Translations under genes and position numbers: made by a program
Notes under the pieces: generated by a model
What the model was told of the DNA's origin: nothing
Database searches by the model: none
What the model saw: only the letters and a program-made list of their open reading frames with translations
Part shown: piece after piece, positions 1 to 13,400 of the stretch
Layout: each line of letters opens with the position of its first letter
Position numbering within the stretch: the first letter of the stretch is position 1
Source: Chloranthus sessilifolius
Lineage: Eukaryota > Streptophyta > Magnoliopsida > Chloranthales > Chloranthaceae
DNA: 64,000 bases
Assembly: GCA_021018995.1 (NCBI GenBank)
Contig: CM037596.1
Span: forward strand, 70,163,367-70,227,366
Reading direction: 5' to 3'

Positions 1-935
1 TGAGTCTAGCACGGGCAATGACTCCCAAAAAAGAAGAATACATGACAGTGGAATACGTTAGACTGCACAAATAAGACAGAGGACCTCCTCATTTTCACAT
101 ATCTCCCCGGGGCTTTCTAAAAATTTAGAAATTGTGTATATAAGGACAAGATCACAGACAAGGAGTCACATCTGAAAGGATGGGCATCAATACTGATAAA
201 TGGAGATGGGCCAAATGTGTATCTTACAAGACCTGAATTCTTGAAGGAACAATCTCCGATGGGTGTTATGAGTATCACCTGCTACATCAAGCAGATCCTT
301 GTGATAATTTGAAAGAAACTTTATAATTTTAAATAAGATAACAAGATTTCAGTCAGATTGCTCAATCAAATCTCAAGGAGACTAATAGAGGCCAAGCCTC
401 TACACAAGTGGTGCTCAAATCATAGATGTTGCAGACCTTATAGATTTGATCCAAGTTGACCAGGGAACATGAATAATACTATAAATTTATGGAATTTCTC
501 ATCATCTTTTTCTATGTAAATAAAGAAGATATTGTTAATGAAAAATAGAAAGAGAACTTCCAATACTCATAGTTATGGTAAAGGTAACTTTCAATATTCA
601 TACGGTAAAGAAAATTTAACTTTCGATATTCATAGTCATGGAAATGGATCTATTCTTTATTATTACAAAAAAGGAATAGACAAGTAGTAAACTGTAATAG
701 AAAAACTTCTTCAAAGTTTTATCATAGATGAAAGAAAAAAAAGTAAGAGAACAAATTTATTTCCAAGTAGACAGAAAGTAAAGAGTAATTTTTTTACAGT
801 GGCAATGATGGAAAACAAACGAGATAATTACCCCAATAAGAGGTAATTTATTATTTTAAGCAAAACAAAATATTAAGAATACATGTGGATAAAGAATTCA
901 GCTTACAGGATAAATCGAGGAAGGTACATTTCAGC
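1..935 (-). other. 3' UTR and downstream flank of the RING-CH gene
   Basis: This AT-rich stretch lies past the stop codon of the minus-strand gene. On the minus strand an AATAAA sits at 656-661, about 275 bases after the stop, and could be the poly(A) signal. I see no ORF or repeat structure that I can name here. Confidence 0.45.
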
Positions 936-1028
936 TCAATATAGTCCCAACATTCTTAGCTCTGTGACATGGCTAGAATCAAGCTCAGGAGGATTCTTAT
1001 TGTCTTCACGACTTTCCACCACGTACTC
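936..1028 (-). CDS. RING-CH gene coding exon 6 and stop
   Basis: 30 codons and TGA: EYVVESREDNK, then a cytoplasmic tail ending ELRMLGLY, a hallmark of this plant RINGv subgroup. Acceptor CTTCTCAG. It joins QELTK of exon 5 in phase 0 across 10.4 kb. Confidence 0.9.
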   Translation of the reverse strand, partial: EYVVESREDNKNPPELDSSHVTELRMLGLY

Positions 1029-4000
1029 CTGAGAAGAACCACAAGTATCAGACTCCATAGGTGGATGATGGATTGGAACCTTAGTTCCAAGATTTACAAA
1101 ACTGTGATGCTTGTATTATAGTCGGTTGTAATCTCTCAGTTTTCGAGAGATACAAACATAAGGAAACTAGTTAAACCTCCCTAGTGAAAAAAAAAAATGG
1201 TTCAAAATTCAAACAATCTGTCGCTTCAAAGTTAATACAAGCATTGATTATCAATTTCCATTTAATGCCTAATACAGCTCATGGTCAATAGATGATTCTT
1301 CATGTTGAAGAACTTATATACTAAAGAAATGTATCTCATGTCTCATCCAAGTTTTTATGGGTTTAATATGATATTCTTTCAAGCTTATTAAGGAGTCACT
1401 AAGGCCTATCTCTTGGCTTTTTGATGCGCGAACTTACTAAATGCAATGTTAGGGCTAAGATTAGGATTAAAATTAATTTAATCAATTAAAAATTACAATT
1501 TCTCATAACAAATTATCACGGAAAATTCTGGAAATTCAATTAAGTGATTTAATTTCGGCCCAAAATAGCGTTACTTTAGTGTACGTTCCCTATCGCAGAT
1601 CTAGAAGACTAGGATTCTTATGAACGGCTAGATCTCCGATAGTTTTAGGGCATCGAACAAACTCGCAAGCGATTTCTTTCAATACCAAACGAAAATAAAA
1701 GGTTAATAAAATTAATGATGAACAAAATATTGATTTTGGGCTTTTATGAGATCAATAAAATAATTACGATTACGCTACTTACGCAAACCGTAAATCTAAA
1801 AAAGATAGAGATGAAAGAAGAGTTGGTCTCGCACCAAACCGCAAGCAGGAATCGAAGAATCGCCCTCCGTTTTGAGAGAATCACACCCTCACGAAAGTTT
1901 AGAACTCTCAATTCTGCATAAGCAATTTTCATTAACCAAAAACTAATAATAAAAGTGTTTACAAGCCTTTAAATAGGCTAAACAATGCATAAAATTAGAA
2001 ATCCTAATATAACTCTAATTTCTAATTCAAATAAAAGAAATATCCTAATTCTTCTAAAACAATAAAGTCCTAAAACAATAAGGAAACTAATCATATTTCT
2101 AATAAAAGAAATAACTTACTTTCTAAAATAAAATAATAAAAGAGACTAATCCTAATTCAATTGGGATTCTTGGGATTCATCACTTTATGTGCAACTTCCG
2201 AAAACTGACCATAACTTCTTCAATACTTGTCGGAATTGCTTAATTTTTGACTCGTTGGAAAGCTACTTCGATAAGCTTTCAAATATGACCAATTTCGCAT
2301 CAATCTGACTTCGTTTGGCACTTCAAAATAGGCCAAACATAAAAGTGGTGGGATTGAAAGTTGGAGACCCCCAATAAATTTTGGATTTTCTTCTTTTTGA
2401 TCAAACGGGTCTTTAACAGGCCTTTCTTAAAACCCATTCGCAAGTCCACTTTCTCTTTTAAAGTCTCCTCTTTATCCGACCACGATTCAAACAGGCGGGT
2501 CTAAAGTTCGCATCAATCCCCTCTACTTTGAAAAAGCTCGACCTCGAACTTTGGTTAGCATGGATATTCACGGTCGCGATCACATACAATATATAGAGAA
2601 CCTCGATCGGAAGCGGCTTGAATAGGACGTCCCCATCAACTCTCCCCGAGTTAGAAAGATGCATTCCTGATGAATACTGGTTGTAATAGAGCTCCAAGAG
2701 ATCTAGGTCAATCTGCTGAAACTCTTGTGTAATCTACGTGTTCTCTGAGTCACTCTTGTTCTTCCACTTGATCATATACTTCTGAAGTCCCCCATGGTTG
2801 GTGAACACAATCTGATCTTCCAGCACATCTTCGATGATCTCACGGATTTGTCAAGTAGGTGGGGGTAACGATATGAGTAGGAGAATTATTGATTCATCAG
2901 ATGTAGAAGGCTCAAAGGGGTTGGCAAGGATGGTTCAAGGGCCATGGAATGGAACAAGGTCCTTCATGTTGAAAGTCGTGCTAATCCTCAAATCCGACGG
3001 AAGATCTAAGATATAAGCATTAAAACCGGCATGCTTCAAGATCTGATAGGGTCCAACACTGCGAGCTTGTAACTTCTTTGCAACTCCTTGCGGGAATCGC
3101 TCGGGTCTATTCTGAACCATCACAAAATCACCCTCTTGGAATTCTTTGAACCGTCTGTGAAAATCTGCAGAAAACTTGTATTTCTCATGCTGTAAATTAA
3201 TTCTTTTCTTAATCTCAACATACAACTCATGAATGCCATATGCAAAAGTGGATGCAGACTCTAATATAACCTTTGATGAATGGACATTGGGAGAAAATTT
3301 ATGCGTATTCTAGTATTCGACTTACCCTTCCACTGGATGAGGTATGCCTGATGTTTCTCAGATTGCTTTCTCCTTGCAGTCCAAGTGTTGTCAATTTTCA
3401 GTTTACCTTTCCACTTAAGAAGATACTCTTGATATGTTTGATGTGTCTTTACCGTAATAACAAAATATGAATCTCACAAAACTTTTCCATCTAACCTCTT
3501 CACATATTGTTCAGGCGGGTATTTGGAAATCAATGAGTAGATAGAATTGAGCTCAGGTGGATGGGCATCAAAGAATGGGTCTAAAGGTTTTGTTGTTGGG
3601 CCTAAAAAAGGTATATGTGCATCTACACTCGACTCGATTAACTCGTGTGTACTCGCTTCAACCAAAATCAAAGACTCTGGGGTACTAGATTCAATGGACC
3701 CTAATGGTTCTTGTGTACCCAGTTCGTTGGGCTCACGTGTGGGAGACTCAACATCACTACTCACAAGGGAAATAGAAGTCTCTTTAACGCAAAGTAGACT
3801 TTCTTCAATTTCTTCTATCTCCTCTTCACTCAGCACGGTATTAGGGTCGTACACTTCTTTCACTTCCCTATTCTCCGGTTCCTTAAGACTCACTCTTTTA
3901 GTCAATAAATTCGAAGTGAGAAATTTTATGGGGCATTGGTATGTAAAGTAAAGTGTCCGAACCCTTAACACTTAAGGCAATCAGGACACCTATCTGTCTT

Positions 4001-7000
4001 GGCCTTTAAATTTCGTAGAAGGTGACGGTCTGCTAAAGGGACATACTTTTTGATAAGTTTCACCGTCATGTCCTCCCATTTGGAGATGCATTCATTTCGA
4101 AGAGATTCAGTACGACGTTTTATACGAGTCCAAAATTTTTTGGCATTATCCTCCCACTTTGTTTTTGCTAGCCTAATTTTGTACTCATTTGTTACGTCAT
4201 ACCAATCAAAATATTCCTCTACACTAGACAACCACTCCACAAAGCTTTTGGGATTTAACCATCCCTCAAAACTTGAAACCTCATTCCGAATAAATTTAAG
4301 AAACTTCTCGACATGGTCGTACTCGGGTTCACAATGATAAGGGTATCCCCTAACTCTAGTCTCATCACGATTTTTGGGACTTTGCCAAGAATTTGGAGTA
4401 TAGCGGTTTCTTTATTTGGCTAGTGCCCTTTCATGACGGGCAAAGAATTCACGATGACATGTAAGTGACTCATACGTGATGTTTGACACAAACACAACTT
4501 AGACAATACTAGAAAAGACAAACACTATGAACCAACAATGGATGAGGACTTTTGTCAAACACTAGACGTGCATACTAATGAAATAAAGTGCAATAAGATT
4601 GAAATAACATGCAATTATGCAACTAAGCGATGCAAGACAAAAGTTAGACAAAGGCTAGATGAAAGCTAGACAAAAAAATTTAGACGAAAGCTTTTATATA
4701 AAAAATAAAATATAAAATAAACTTAGACAAAAGCTAGACGAAAACTTCAGACAAAAGCTAAAAGAAAATTTCCAGACAAAAGTTAGACGAAAATTTCAGA
4801 CAAAAGCCAAACCGAAATTGCAGACAAAAAGTTAGACAAAAATTTTCAGACAGAAGCCAGACAAATCTAAAATGAAATTTTATTTTTTTTCAAATTAAAC
4901 CCTAAATCTAAACTGACGCTCTGATACCAATTTGATGCGATAACTTACTAAATGCAATGTTAGGGCTGAGATTAGGATTAAAATTAATTTAATCAATTAA
5001 AAATAACAAATTATCACGAAAAATTCTGGAAATTCAATTAAGTGATTTAATTCCGACCCAAAATAGCGTTACTTTAGTGTACGTTCCCTATCGCGGATCT
5101 AGAAGACTAGGGTTCTTCTGAACGGCTATATCTCCGATAGTTTTAGGGCATCGAACGAACTCGCAAGCGATTTCTCTCAATACCAAACGAAAATAAAAGG
5201 CTAATAAAATTAATGATGAACAAAATATTGATTTTGGACTTTTATGAGATCAATAAAATAATTAGGATTACGCTACTTACGCAAATGATAAATCTAAAGA
5301 AGATAGAGATGGAAGAAGAGTTAAAGACCTAAATCAAGAAGCGGGAATCGAAGAATCGCTCTCCGTTTTGAGAGAATCACACCCTCACGAAAGTTTAGAA
5401 CTCTCAATTTTACATAAGCAATTTTCATTAACCAAAAACTAATAATAAAAGTGTTTACAAGCCTTTAAATAGGCTAACTAATGCATAAAATTAGAAATCA
5501 TAGTATAACTCTAATTCCTAATTCAAATAAAAGAAATATTATAATTCTTCTAAAACAATAAAGTCCTAAAACAATAAAGAAACTAATCTTATTTCTAATA
5601 AAAAAAATAACTTTTACTTTCTAAAATAAAATAATAAAAGAGACTAATCCTAATTCAATTAGGATTCCTGAAATTCGTCACTTTATGTGCAGCTTCCAAA
5701 AACTGACCATAACTTTTTCAATACTTGTCAGAATTACTTAATTTTTGGCTCGTTGGAAAGCTACTTCGATAAGCTTTCAAATATGACCAATTTCGCATCA
5801 ATCCAACTTCATTTGACACTTCAAAATAGGCTAAACATAAAAGTGACGGGATTGGAAGTAATAAATTTTGGATTTTCTTCTTGTTGATCAAATAGGTCTT
5901 GAACAGGCATTTTTTTAAAAACCCATTCGCGAGTCCACTTTCTCTTTGGAAGTCTCCTCTTTATCCGACCACAATTCAAACATGCGGATCTAAAGTTCGC
6001 ATCACTTTTTGAAAGAAGTTTCGTAGTAGAGGATGATTAAGCAAACGTATGAACAAAACATTTAAATTTCAATTTCAAAGGTTTATGCTGCGGTAAGCCA
6101 ATAAGTATTTCCGTCTTCAATAGTCAGTAAATCCAAGAAGATCTATAAAGAATTTATGGGAAAGAAGAGGAGCAGGAAAGAAATTTCATCTTGTTAAATG
6201 GAGGATTTCTATATAAATATAAAGAGGGGGGAGGCATTGGGAGATTTGAGGAAAAGAACAATCTCGTTAAGGAAAATGGCTTTAAACTTTGAGAATTCAA
6301 AGCTTAGCCTTCCTCAAGTGGGGCTCAAGTAGCAGCTAGTCTCTAACAGACTGGGAGTGAGCCAAAATTTAAAACCGATGTCTCAGCATACAAGGCTTAG
6401 GCCCAGTCTGGCTAAAAATCAATAGAACTTGTTCCATATTTTATGCTTAAAGCAGGTCAGGCTAAGCTTGCCCCCCAACTTCTTAACTTCCAGAGTGGGT
6501 ATAGACAGACTTTAGCCTAGCCCAGCTGACCTATTTGTACTCCGGATTTAGGATAGGAATTAGGTTTAAGGTTAAGATCAGAGTCACAAAAATTGCCGAA
6601 TTATTAAATAATTCGCATTTTTTTATGAAAAACGAATAAAACACGAATTATTTGCGAATTTCTGAAAAAATCGCCTAATTCACCGAAGTCCGCGAACTTC
6701 AAGAATTATTCGCGAAAGTCGCGGACATTGCCAAAGTCAGCTACTTAACAAGCTAAAAGTTAAAAGCCTCTCTTCTCTTTAGTTAATATTTTATATATTA
6801 TATATATTCAAACGGTAAAAACTTAAAAAGTAAAAAAAGTAAAAAAGTAAAAAGTAACTAAAAGCCTCTCTCTCCCCGTCTCTCCTCTCTCAATTCACAA
6901 ACCCTTCGTCTCCCTCTCAAACCCCTTTCTCTGCTCCTCGTCACAATTTGGACTTGGAGTTTGGAGACTCTGGAGTCTGGGACGGCTAGAGTGCTAGACC

Positions 7001-7312
7001 TCTCTCAACTCTCAAAACCCTACATGTCTCACGTAAGCTCTCTTCTTCTTAGAGTATTTTTCTCCCAACTTGCTCTGATTTTTCTCTGGTAGCATCTTCT
7101 TATAAGTTTTATTTTTTTTCTCTGATTTTTTTCTCCCCAATTTGCTAGATTTTTCTCCCCAACTTAGTTTAGTAGTTTTTGTTATGTTCAATTAATTTGT
7201 TATGTGTGGTTTGATTAATAATCATGTATTCATATCTAAATAGTTTAGTAATTTATTATTTTATTCAAAAAAGTATATTAAAAAAATTTTAATATATATC
7301 TGAATCAAATTA

Positions 7313-7359
<47 letters not shown>

Positions 7360-10300
7360 TTTTTATTTTCCCGAATTGTTCCCGAACTTTGCCGGTTTTT
7401 TCCGGATTTAACTTTGCTGAATTATTACCGTACCCCGATTTTGTGACTATGGTTAAGATTAGCTATAAAGTGCAGTTTTAATTTTTATTTTTTATTTTTC
7501 ATGTTTATTTTTTTAATAAAAATATACAAGTTAAGTGTTAGTTGGATCTTTGTATGATGATGTCATAGTACACAGACACTTCACAATAGCAGACTTATTT
7601 ATACAAAGTACTAACTCAATACAACATTGCTAAAAATACTTGTTATGCCTCTAATACTTACTAGTCATAGAAAATTTAAGAAACTGAGTACATCTCGGAT
7701 ACTTCCTAGTGCTACTAGGTTTTAAATACATATTTTTCTCCCCATTACCATCTAAGTCAGCCAAATATTAAAAACCTTATGCAAACTAATTTTACTATAA
7801 AGCCAAAATAAAGAACAAACTTGTTAACTAAATGTAAAACATAAAGTCGTATCCAAAAAAAAAAATGTAAAACATAAAGCAAATAATCTGGTCAAATAAA
7901 AATAAACCCACAACCTCTTAACTAGATGTAAAATTTAAGCAAATAAACTGGCCAAACAAAAAATAAACACGCGCGTGCTGGCACGCCCACCTGCAAGCAC
8001 ACATGCCCGCTATTTATATTTGAATGTTATGTTCAGAAATGTCAAGTCATATACATAAAATAATATATCTGAATTGTCAAGTCATGATGTTTAAATAATG
8101 TATGATTGTTTTAAAGCATTATTTAGAGCGGTGTCATTCACCTACTAACTCATTTGTTCTGCAGTCCATATATCACCCACCGGGTTGTTGGAATAAGAGC
8201 AGCTCCTGCCCAGATACTAAGGCTGCATTTGGCATAGCTCTTTGTCAGCTCCCTGTCAAAGCCGAATATATTTGCTTTAACCCCCCCCCCCCCCCCCCCC
8301 TTCCTTTCTCCTTGTTAACCCCCTGCAATGCAGGATTTACCTGCTCTAGCAGCTACGTCTCTGCTAACTCCCTGCCAAAGCAAATAAAATCTGCTATGGC
8401 AAGGAGTGAGCAGAGAGAAGGGGAGAACTGCTGGAGAAGGTAAATCCTGCTCTGCAGGGAGCTAGCAAGGAGGAGGACCTGCTAAAGCAGGTAGCAGGAA
8501 TTTAACAAAGAAAAAGGGAACCTGCTATGATAGGGAGCTAGCAGAGAGCTATGCCACAGCCAACCCCCAAACAGCAGGGGTTAGGGATAGGCTAAAAGGA
8601 AGGGTTGTTGAGAGACGATTGGCTTGTATATACAAGGATCTTGGACAATCCCCAGTGATAAAGTTGGAATGCATAGATAAGCATGTGGTTTACCTACAAG
8701 TAAACATCAGCTCTTGAAAGGACATAGTTCTCAGATCAACTGCAGGAATCAACATGCCAAATCAGAGGCTCACAAATCTAGGTTTGGTCTCTGCACTTCT
8801 AAGCTCTTAGATACGGTATCAATTATTTATAGCCTTGGATACTTTCCTAACCAGATCTTTCATACTCCAACTGTCTTTCTGCTGTTTAGAATTATTTGGG
8901 TCTTTTCAGCACAATTCATAATGGCATTCGTAAATTTTCTGAGTTGAAACTAAAAATTGACACCAAAGGAGTAGCTCGAAAAAATGCCTACAAAAGCAGG
9001 TAGAACTTTTTTTTTTTAAATCACGTTAAGCCACAATCATTAAATGAAACAAAGTTACAACCACTGTTACCTAGCACTTCTATTTTGGGGATTTTGCCCG
9101 TACCGACACTTGGTGACAGTTGGATACTCCTCAACAAAGCACGATACTTCTAGACATGCATGAAAATACCACATAATACCATCAAAGTGTTCCTCCTCGT
9201 TTTGACGCGAGAGTGGAATGTCGTTTTATAAAAAACAATTGTGAAAATTTTAGCAACTTACAAAATAAAAGGCTTTGGATGAAAACGATTTGTATAATAT
9301 AGTATATTTTTAGTTAGATTCACAGGACATACATTATGTATCTTTTCATTACATATCTCAATTGGCTCTCTAAGATGTCTCTTCAAATTTTTTTTCTTAA
9401 GGCCGTGCCACCGTATTGGCATTTTTAAAAATTGGCATGCCAAACATCTATGACACCTTGACACTTGGCACCCGTGCCACGTATCTAGGTAACACTAATT
9501 ACAGCCACTCAAAGAAGGGAAGCGAGAAGCTCCCCCAAAGAAAACAAAAACAAAACAAGAAACTATAAACAAAGAGGCGAGAAAACAAACAGGGACCGCC
9601 TACAACATGCAGACTCAGGGAGAAGGCAAGGAGCCTATAGAGTTCTGATTTGTTCCCATTCTAACAGGATATCAGCCAATGAAGGCACCTCTAGGTTAGA
9701 GCCAGAAATACACACCAACATAAGTGAGCGATAATCGCATCTTTAACAAATCTGAGAATGTGGAACTTAGTTTCCAGAAGCAACAAGAAGCTTGTAGTAG
9801 GTTAGGAGAGAGCATCATTAAAAGCTCACAATAAAACAATTTATGAAAGGAAGTGGGTATGAGCGAGATTCTGAAGCAGTTGCAAAGTAAAGAAGATTCC
9901 TGCTCCTAGGGTCTGGAATTTATTTGCAAAAAATTTCTTCATTATTGGGCCACAAGACAAGAGGTCTACCAGGAAGAACTTGAAAACTGATTTGACCATG
10001 AAGCTACCTTCTTATCCAAATTCCAAATTCGGGTGTCCAACTGGACCTATCATTCCTCACAGAACTCAATAACAAAACCCTATTTTGCTTTGATTTTATA
10101 TATAAAATATTGGGTCGGGTTGACGCGACCCGACCCAACCCGATTGGTCAAGAATATTTGCCAGACCCGGCCTGACTCGATAAAAACCTCGTATTTTCCT
10201 TTGATTTTATATATATAATATTGGGTCATTCCTCACAGAGCTCAGTAAAAACCCTATGTTCCTTTGATTTTATATATAAAATATTGGATCGGGTTGACCC

Positions 10301-10456
10301 AACCCGATTGGTCAAGGATATTTGCCAAACCCAGCCTGACTCAATAAAAACCTTGTATTTTCCTTTGATTTTATATATATATAATTGGGTCGGGTCGACC
10401 CACCCCGACCAGACGAGTCAAGGGTATTTGGCCAGCCCGATCAGACCCCTATTTCC

Positions 10457-10499
<43 letters not shown>

Positions 10500-13400
10500 A
10501 ATTTTGGGTCGGGTCGAACCAACACAATTTTTGCCCATCCCAACCCAAAATCTGGCCTGACTCGATAAAAATCCCATATTTTCCTTTGATTTTATATATA
10601 TAATATTGGGTCGAGTAGACCCGACCCGACTAGAAGGGTCAAGGATATTTTCCCAGCCCGATCAGACCCCTATTTCCTTTAATTTTATATATATAATTTT
10701 GGGTCGGGTCGAACCGACCCAATTTTTGCCCGCCCCGATCCGACCCAACTTTTTAGTTGACCTGACCTGACGGGTCAAGTGTATGTGCCTGACCCGAAAT
10801 TGATCTGGCCTATTTTCTTCGGATTTTATATATAAAATATAGGGTTAGGTCGAGTCGGATGCCTCATGCCCGACCCGACCTGATGGGTCAAGTTTATATG
10901 CCTGAATTGAATCTGGGTCGGGTTGGTCGAGCATCTGGTCGACCAACATGTTGACAACCCTACTTGTAATGCTTACTAGTTGAAACATTCTATAAGAAAC
11001 CCGTGCAATACACGGGAGTGATCAAAGGAGGACCTGTGCATTGGATATTTTTTAGCGCAAAATTGGTGGAAGCTGACCCTACATTGGATGTTTTTTACCA
11101 TTATTTTGATATTTTTATGTTAGGTCTTAAAGGTTTATGCAAGGGAGTATCTTAAAATTGAGTGTTTTCTTATATTTGCATTGGCCCAAAATACCCTTTT
11201 TCAGTTCCACAGGAATTTATTTCCTATGCAAAATAATCAAACAGTGGTGATTATAGAGAAGTCATTTCACACACAAAATAATCAAACAGGGGAAATACTA
11301 TTTCCAAGGGAATTCAATTCTCAGGAAGTTAGCATGGAATAGAATATAAGGCAATTTCAATTGTGAGTAATAGAATAAATCCACTACTCTTCTTTTTCGA
11401 GTAGGGAGTTTTCTAATGTTTGTCACAAACATGAAAAATAGATGTATGGAACCTTTGTTAGCTCTTGCTTAGCAAGAACATGGTAGTGACGTTCATTGAT
11501 CCTCTGTCCACAGATAATGGCTATGAAGAATCCATAGAGCAAGCCCACCAAAATAACAGCTAAAACTAAACAGCCAAAAAGAATAATTAGATGAAGTTAG
11601 ATTTGCAAAGTATAATAACACAAATGGGCATATTAAGTACTTGCATCACTGGAATTGAGTCGTAAAAGTCCTTTCAATGCTCCCACATACTAGAATATAA
11701 GTACTTCATATCAGAGTAATAAGTACTCTCTGAGGTGCTAATTCCTGTTTATTTGACCAAACAATCAATGATGGAATTAGACTACAGCACAGATTTCCAT
11801 TAAATTACTCATGAATATAAGGATTATTGAGATCTGCTTCGGCACCTTGCATGTAAGTTATAAAATAAACATGTGAGCATGAGCATCTTGATCATAAGTT
11901 ATCATAAGTCATCGTAAGTATTGAATTGATCCAATATATAATTTATGATAAACTACTAGAAACTCATAAGAGAAAACATGTAACCATCGGCAAATCTTAC
12001 AAACAATTTAGATAATGTGACGAAACATACCAATTGCTTCGTTAATCCAAAAATTGCAGTTAGGTCTCATGAAGATTTGATCGTGAAAACCATTTGCCGG
12101 TTAAGTTCTTGTTTAGGAAAGGCTTGAGAAACAGTCTTACCTAGTGATTTTGTGGTAAAAAATCCAGGCTCAGAGTTTGGTGGATAGTATGCTGTAAAGG
12201 CATTGAATTATCACCAAATTGCAGGCATAACAAGCAATCTACAATAACTGAACTTAACAAAAAGCAATAACAAGTGAACATTCACTGTAAAATGCAGACC
12301 CAATGGGGGTAATATTTGTCCACAAAAGCATTTCTAGAGAAGAATTTTCCTCAGAACTGTCCAAGTAAAATTGGTAACAGTTAGTATGTGTAATCAAGGT
12401 TCAAAATTCCGCCAGAAAATTCAAAATTCCGGCCGGAATGTACCGATTCCAGCGTGGACCAGTACCGGATTTTAGTAAATACTGGCACCCACCCTTTTTT
12501 TACCAAAATTCCAGCCAGGTTTTATTCGTAATTTCTGGAATTTGGTGCCACCATAGAAAAGATCAAAATTTCATTTCTTCAATCTATTTCTCCTCTCTTC
12601 TTCTCCTTTCCACCTCTCCCTCTTTTCTACTTAGGACCTCAACTCCTTAAATCTAGCCCCACTCAGTGAGATTTTGGCAGTTAAACGACTTAAATCCACC
12701 GGAAATCGCCCCATTCAACAAGATTATGGGAAACACTACAGGCAGAACCGACCGAATGACGACGATGATGATGAAGAACAAGCTACGAACTCTATGTGGC
12801 TGTAAATTAGTAGTACACTCATTCCTCTTATATAATTTTATCGTTTTCCGCATTGTATTATGACTATTTATGCCAATGTATAAAAAAATTTAATAAAATT
12901 CTGATGTGTCACGTAAATATCAAATAAAAGTCTAGAACTTAGCTAAAAAAGAGGTCACCTTCGTTCAAAAAATTTTGAAATAATTTTTAAAAAATAAATT
13001 AGATCTTTCTAGAACTTCTGTGATTTTTTCAAAAAAACTTAATTAAAAAGTTTGTACTGACCGGAATATTGCTGGAATTTTGGTCACTGTTCCACGGAAA
13101 TTTCCAAATTCCACCCGGACTTTTGGAATTTTCCGTTTTGGGATCTGACCAGAATATTGCTGGAATCCAAATTTTTGAACCATGTGTGTAATTAACAATC
13201 CATGTTAAAATCAGCTGCAAAATTTAGCTGCACATGTTGCTCACATGCACGCAACTAATGCCTTAGCAAGACACTAATGAGAGAACAAAAACAACACTAC
13301 ACAACAAAAAAACAAAACCAAAGAAACAAAGGGGCCCACAAACCTGACAAAAACCTAACTTCTTGACTCTCTAGCCTCACATCCATACCCATCCCCTCCT

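Larger units (their letters stand above)
1422..6004 (-). mobile_element. Non-autonomous Ty3/gypsy chromovirus derivative (element E1)
   Basis: A 4.6-kb LTR element inserted in the last intron of the RING-CH gene. LTRs start TGATGCG and end CGCATCA on either strand and are flanked by CTTTT (1417-1421 and 6005-6009). On the minus strand the order is 5' LTR, tRNA-iMet-type primer site, gag with a zinc knuckle, an acidic linker, integrase C-terminus, chromodomain, 3' LTR. Protease, reverse transcriptase, RNase H and the integrase core are missing, so it would depend on another element. Stops and a frameshift show it is now dead. Confidence 0.88.

Noticed and set aside
8102..8443. 113-residue open frame
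   Set aside because: It crosses a run of 20 C and the arm of a MITE; a chance frame.
10033..10603. Open frames with YIYIYI runs
   Set aside because: Translation of (TA)n and GGGTCGGGT tandem repeats. The same applies to 35248-35638.
12060..12190. An additional RING-CH exon
   Set aside because: Looked exon-like, but exons 4 and 5 already join in phase and no family segment is missing.
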